Assembly: GCA_964353455.1 (NCBI GenBank)
Contig: CAYGWP010000319.1
Location: 1 to 7,935, forward strand
Origin: CAYGWP01 sp964353455
GTDB taxonomy: Bacteria; Planctomycetota; Phycisphaerae; FEN-1346
Reading direction: 5' to 3'
Length of the DNA stretch: 7,935 nt
A program made the position numbers and the translations under genes. Below the pieces are notes generated by a model. That model did no database searches. It was not told where the DNA came from and saw only the letters and a program-made list of their open reading frames with translations. Shown here piece by piece: positions 6,519-7,935 of this stretch. Position 1 is the stretch's first letter; every line of letters begins with the position of its first letter.

Positions 6519-7182
6519 GACGCATGGCCATGCCCGCCAGGCCCAGGCCCACCAGGGCCATCGTGGCCGGTTCGGGGATCCCCCCTGCGGGGTTATCCAT
6601 GAAGAAACCCGCGGCGTAGGTCTCCCCGCCCTCGGACGTGACACGAACGATGACGTCCTCGCCGTCGGCGCCGTCGATATGCCACGTCAGCATGACACCG
6701 CCGTTGACGTCCGCGGTGTCGAGGGTCTTGGCCTTATAGTCGGAGCCTTCGGCGGTGCCGATGAGTTCCACCATGACGCTGGACCCGGCGAAATCGGGGT
6801 CGAAGATGAGGACCGAGAAATCCATCTCCCAGGCCCCGCTGGTCTTGGTGCCGAGGCTGTAGGTGTTCTGGAGTCCGGCGCCGGAAGAGCCGTTCCCGCT
6901 GCCCGTGCCGCCGCTGGAGACGGTGCCGAAATCGAGCCAGGAGGGATTGGAGCCGGGGCCGGCGTAGGCGCCGGTCGGGTTGCCGTCGCCAAACAGGCCG
7001 CTCGGCGCAACGTTGCTCCAACTCAGGAGATACCCGGCCGAACCGTACAGGCCGACGAAACTGGTGGAGGTCGGATTGAACGGCTGGGCCATGACCTCCT
7101 GGATCGTCGCGCCAGGACCGGCCGCTGCGAGCACGAGGACAACCGCGATCCCGGCAACTCCCCCGAGGCAAAGACGCTTCAT
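6508..7182 (-). CDS. PEP-CTERM sorting domain secreted protein
   Basis: A 224-residue exported protein. Residues 1 to about 25 form a signal peptide (MKR, then a hydrophobic run ending in AAAGPGA). The C-terminus holds the PEP-CTERM sorting signal: PEP at 203-205, a hydrophobic segment (ATMALVGLGLAGMAM), then RRRK. Exosortase systems in the envelope recognise this signal, and the proteins are usually linked to exopolysaccharide or biofilm matrix. The middle is Gly-, Ser- and Thr-rich with alternating hydrophobic strands, probably a beta-sandwich of unknown role, and has no Cys. The frame is open to an ATG at 7251, but the ATG at 7182 has GGGGAGGG about eight bases upstream and starts a proper signal peptide, so I chose it. 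No exosortase gene is in this window. The gene ends in its own terminator and has a long structured leader. Confidence 0.9.
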   Translation of the reverse strand: MKRLCLGGVAGIAVVLVLAAAGPGATIQEVMAQPFNPTSTSFVGLYGSAGYLLSWSNVAPSGLFGDGNPTGAYAGPGSNPSWLDFGTVSSGGTGSGNGSSGAGLQNTYSLGTKTSGAWEMDFSVLIFDPDFAGSSVMVELIGTAEGSDYKAKTLDTADVNGGVMLTWHIDGADGEDVIVRVTSEGGETYAAGFFMDNPAGGIPEPATMALVGLGLAGMAMRRRK

Positions 7183-7198
7183 GACATGCCCTCCCCTC

Positions 7199-7235
7199 GG
7201 AAACGCGCCTGCCCCCTTAGCAGGGCGCAGTTTCC
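7199..7235 (-). promoter_or_regulatory. Leader hairpin next to the PEP-CTERM ribosome site
   Basis: Three paired blocks, GGAAAC/GTTTCC, GCGC/GCGC and CTGC/GCAG, give 14 pairs with two single-base bulges (7224 and 7229) and a seven-base loop. The hairpin ends immediately before the GGGGAGGG ribosome site. It could control translation or protect the transcript; no known riboswitch class is recognised. Confidence 0.55.
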
Positions 7236-7366
7236 TCTTGTTTTGGTGCACAGACTCCCCACCCGCAATATCATGCGGTTACAAATACACTGCCACTTCG
7301 GTTGGGGTGAAGCAACAGGTGGGAACGGACCCTTTGCCCTACCCAACCCCCTTAATCTCCAGACGG

Positions 7367-7372
7367 ATTATA
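7367..7372 (-). promoter_or_regulatory. Possible -10 box of the PEP-CTERM gene
   Basis: A perfect TATAAT on the minus strand, with TTGCTT about 16 bases upstream as a weak -35. Use of it would give a leader of about 175 bases carrying the hairpin at 7199-7235. The sigma-54-like site at 7280-7295 is a rival. Confidence 0.35.
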
Positions 7373-7402
7373 ACACATATTCGGGAAAAAGCAAAACGGG
7401 CG

Positions 7403-7439
7403 GGCAAAAAAAGCGGCGGATTTTTCGGCTTTTTTTGCC
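7403..7439. repeat. A/T-tract inverted repeat
   Basis: GGC-A7-GC (7403-7414) and GC-T7-GCC (7428-7439) are perfect 12-base inverted repeats with a 13-base centre. A second hairpin, TTTCGGC / GCCGAAA with a T7 loop (7423-7443), shares its right arm, so the two exclude each other. Further A-runs nearby (7385-7396) suggest bent DNA upstream of the plus-strand promoter. Confidence 0.6.
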
Positions 7440-7467
7440 GAAACAATATGAAGCCAACTACGCTTGA

Positions 7468-7497
7468 TTGACAGGAAGCCGGCGCGCGGCTTATAAT
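7468..7497 (+). promoter_or_regulatory. Consensus sigma-70 promoter for the zinc-ribbon/GYF-like gene
   Basis: TTGACA (7468-7473) and TATAAT (7492-7497) match the sigma-70 consensus exactly, with an 18-base GC-rich spacer. The spacer carries the dyad AAGCCG-N5-CGGCTT (7476-7492), a possible operator. Transcription should start near 7504, at a CATGCC-GGGG-GGCATG hairpin (7505-7520). The gene start at 7565 follows after about 60 bases. Confidence 0.8.
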
Positions 7498-7564
7498 CGG
7501 CGGACATGCCGGGGGGCATGGCCCTGTTTATGGCCCGGCGCCGGCCCCGCGGGCAAGGACCGCA

Positions 7565-7935
7565 ATGGATCAGACCACCCCGTCACCGAGCGGCGAATCG
7601 GCGTGGCTGGGCGACAAGGCCCCATGCATGTACTGCGGCCAGGTCGTCCCGCGGTCGGAAGACCGTTGCCCTCACTGCCGCGCATCCTTCTCGCTGGCGG
7701 TCCGAAAGGCCTCCCGCGAAGTCCTCGGCCCGTGGTACTACCTGGACCCGCGGAACCCGAGCGGCCGCGGCGTCACGCTTGAGACGCTTATCAAGATGAT
7801 CGAGAAGGGCCGCATCCGCGCCGACTCGATCGTGCGCGGCCCGACGACCCACCAGGACTGGATGTACGCCGCCGAGGCGCCCCGCCTGGCCAAGTACCTC
7901 GGCCTATGCCCGCACTGTTTTGCCGAGGCCAAGCC
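7565..7935 (+). CDS. Zinc-ribbon / GYF-like domain protein (3' end cut by window edge)
   Basis: The frame is open from the ATG at 7565 to the right edge (123 codons plus two bases). Residues 21-38 form a zinc ribbon, C-X2-C-X10-C-X2-C (CMYCGQ...CPHC). Residues about 57-106 look like a GYF_2 (DUF4339-type) domain: WYYLDP at the start, a GVTLETLIKMIEKGRI helix, then ADSIVRGPTTHQDWMYAAEAP. A second CPHC at 115-118 probably opens another zinc ribbon beyond the window. Proteins of this kind are common in planctomycetes and often carry membrane or repeat regions further on; their role is unknown. AAGGA lies five bases before the ATG, and a consensus promoter drives the gene. It is divergent from the PEP-CTERM gene. 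The domain naming is by motif shape only. Confidence 0.8.
   Translation, partial: MDQTTPSPSGESAWLGDKAPCMYCGQVVPRSEDRCPHCRASFSLAVRKASREVLGPWYYLDPRNPSGRGVTLETLIKMIEKGRIRADSIVRGPTTHQDWMYAAEAPRLAKYLGLCPHCFAEAK

Larger units (their letters stand above)
7183..7564. other. Divergent intergenic regulatory region
   Basis: No gene is supported in these 382 bases; short frames here lack ribosome sites and family features. On the minus side, ahead of the PEP-CTERM gene, it holds a hairpin beside the ribosome site (7199-7235), an inverted repeat CCGCA/TGCGG (7263-7278), a sigma-54-like sequence (7280-7295) and a TATAAT box (7367-7372). On the plus side it holds an A/T-tract inverted repeat (7403-7439) and a consensus sigma-70 promoter (7468-7497) with a 5' hairpin. 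Confidence 0.7.

Noticed and set aside
7183..7251. Earlier ATG for the PEP-CTERM protein at 7251
   Set aside because: It adds a 23-residue polar segment before the signal peptide and lies in the hairpin leader. The ATG at 7182 has the strong ribosome site.
7423..7443. Rho-independent terminator
   Set aside because: The T-run lies in the loop or stem and is not placed after a hairpin in either direction. No gene ends here.

Overview
The window is GC-rich and densely coded, and every complete gene lies on the minus strand. The likely source is an uncultured planctomycete or a relative. The reasons are a PEP-CTERM secreted protein, a ThuA domain fused to a Gfo/Idh/MocA oxidoreductase, many short GC-rich palindromic repeats between and inside genes, and a GYF-like zinc-ribbon protein. 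This assignment rests on gene content alone, with no phylogenetic marker in view.

Layout by position. 1-949 (minus, cut by the left edge): ThuA / Gfo-Idh-MocA fusion. 1041-2411 (minus): ApbE lipoprotein, a FAD:protein FMN transferase. 2265-2437: a tract of TTGCCGTTTG-type repeats in inverted orientation, filling the space between apbE and hypD and possibly encoding the N-terminus of ApbE. 2438-3526: hypD. 3604-3822: hypC. 3882-6293: hypF. 6315-6507: the hypF promoter, a palindromic repeat and the terminator of the next gene. 6508-7182 (minus): PEP-CTERM protein with a strong Rho-independent terminator. 7183-7564: divergent regulatory region with a consensus sigma-70 promoter facing right. 7565-7935 (plus, cut by the right edge): zinc-ribbon / GYF-like protein.

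How the genes work together. HypF, HypC and HypD are steps in building the Fe(CN)2CO group of [NiFe]-hydrogenase. HypF makes the carbamoyl group that becomes cyanide, and the HypC-HypD complex carries the iron while its ligands are added. hypF-hypC-hypD-apbE reads as one leftward transcription unit starting from a TATAAT box just upstream of hypF. No hypE, hypA, hypB or hydrogenase structural gene is in view, and apbE sits where hypE often follows hypD. ApbE is an exported flavin transferase, so the cell probably also has an FMN-bearing extracytoplasmic redox protein. Its link to the hydrogenase is only inferred from position.

I see no clear sign of a wholly new system. The most unusual features are the repeats: a palindromic element translated in frame inside hypF, a related hairpin pair flanking hypC (one copy supplies the hypF stop codon), and the large inverted repeat ahead of apbE.
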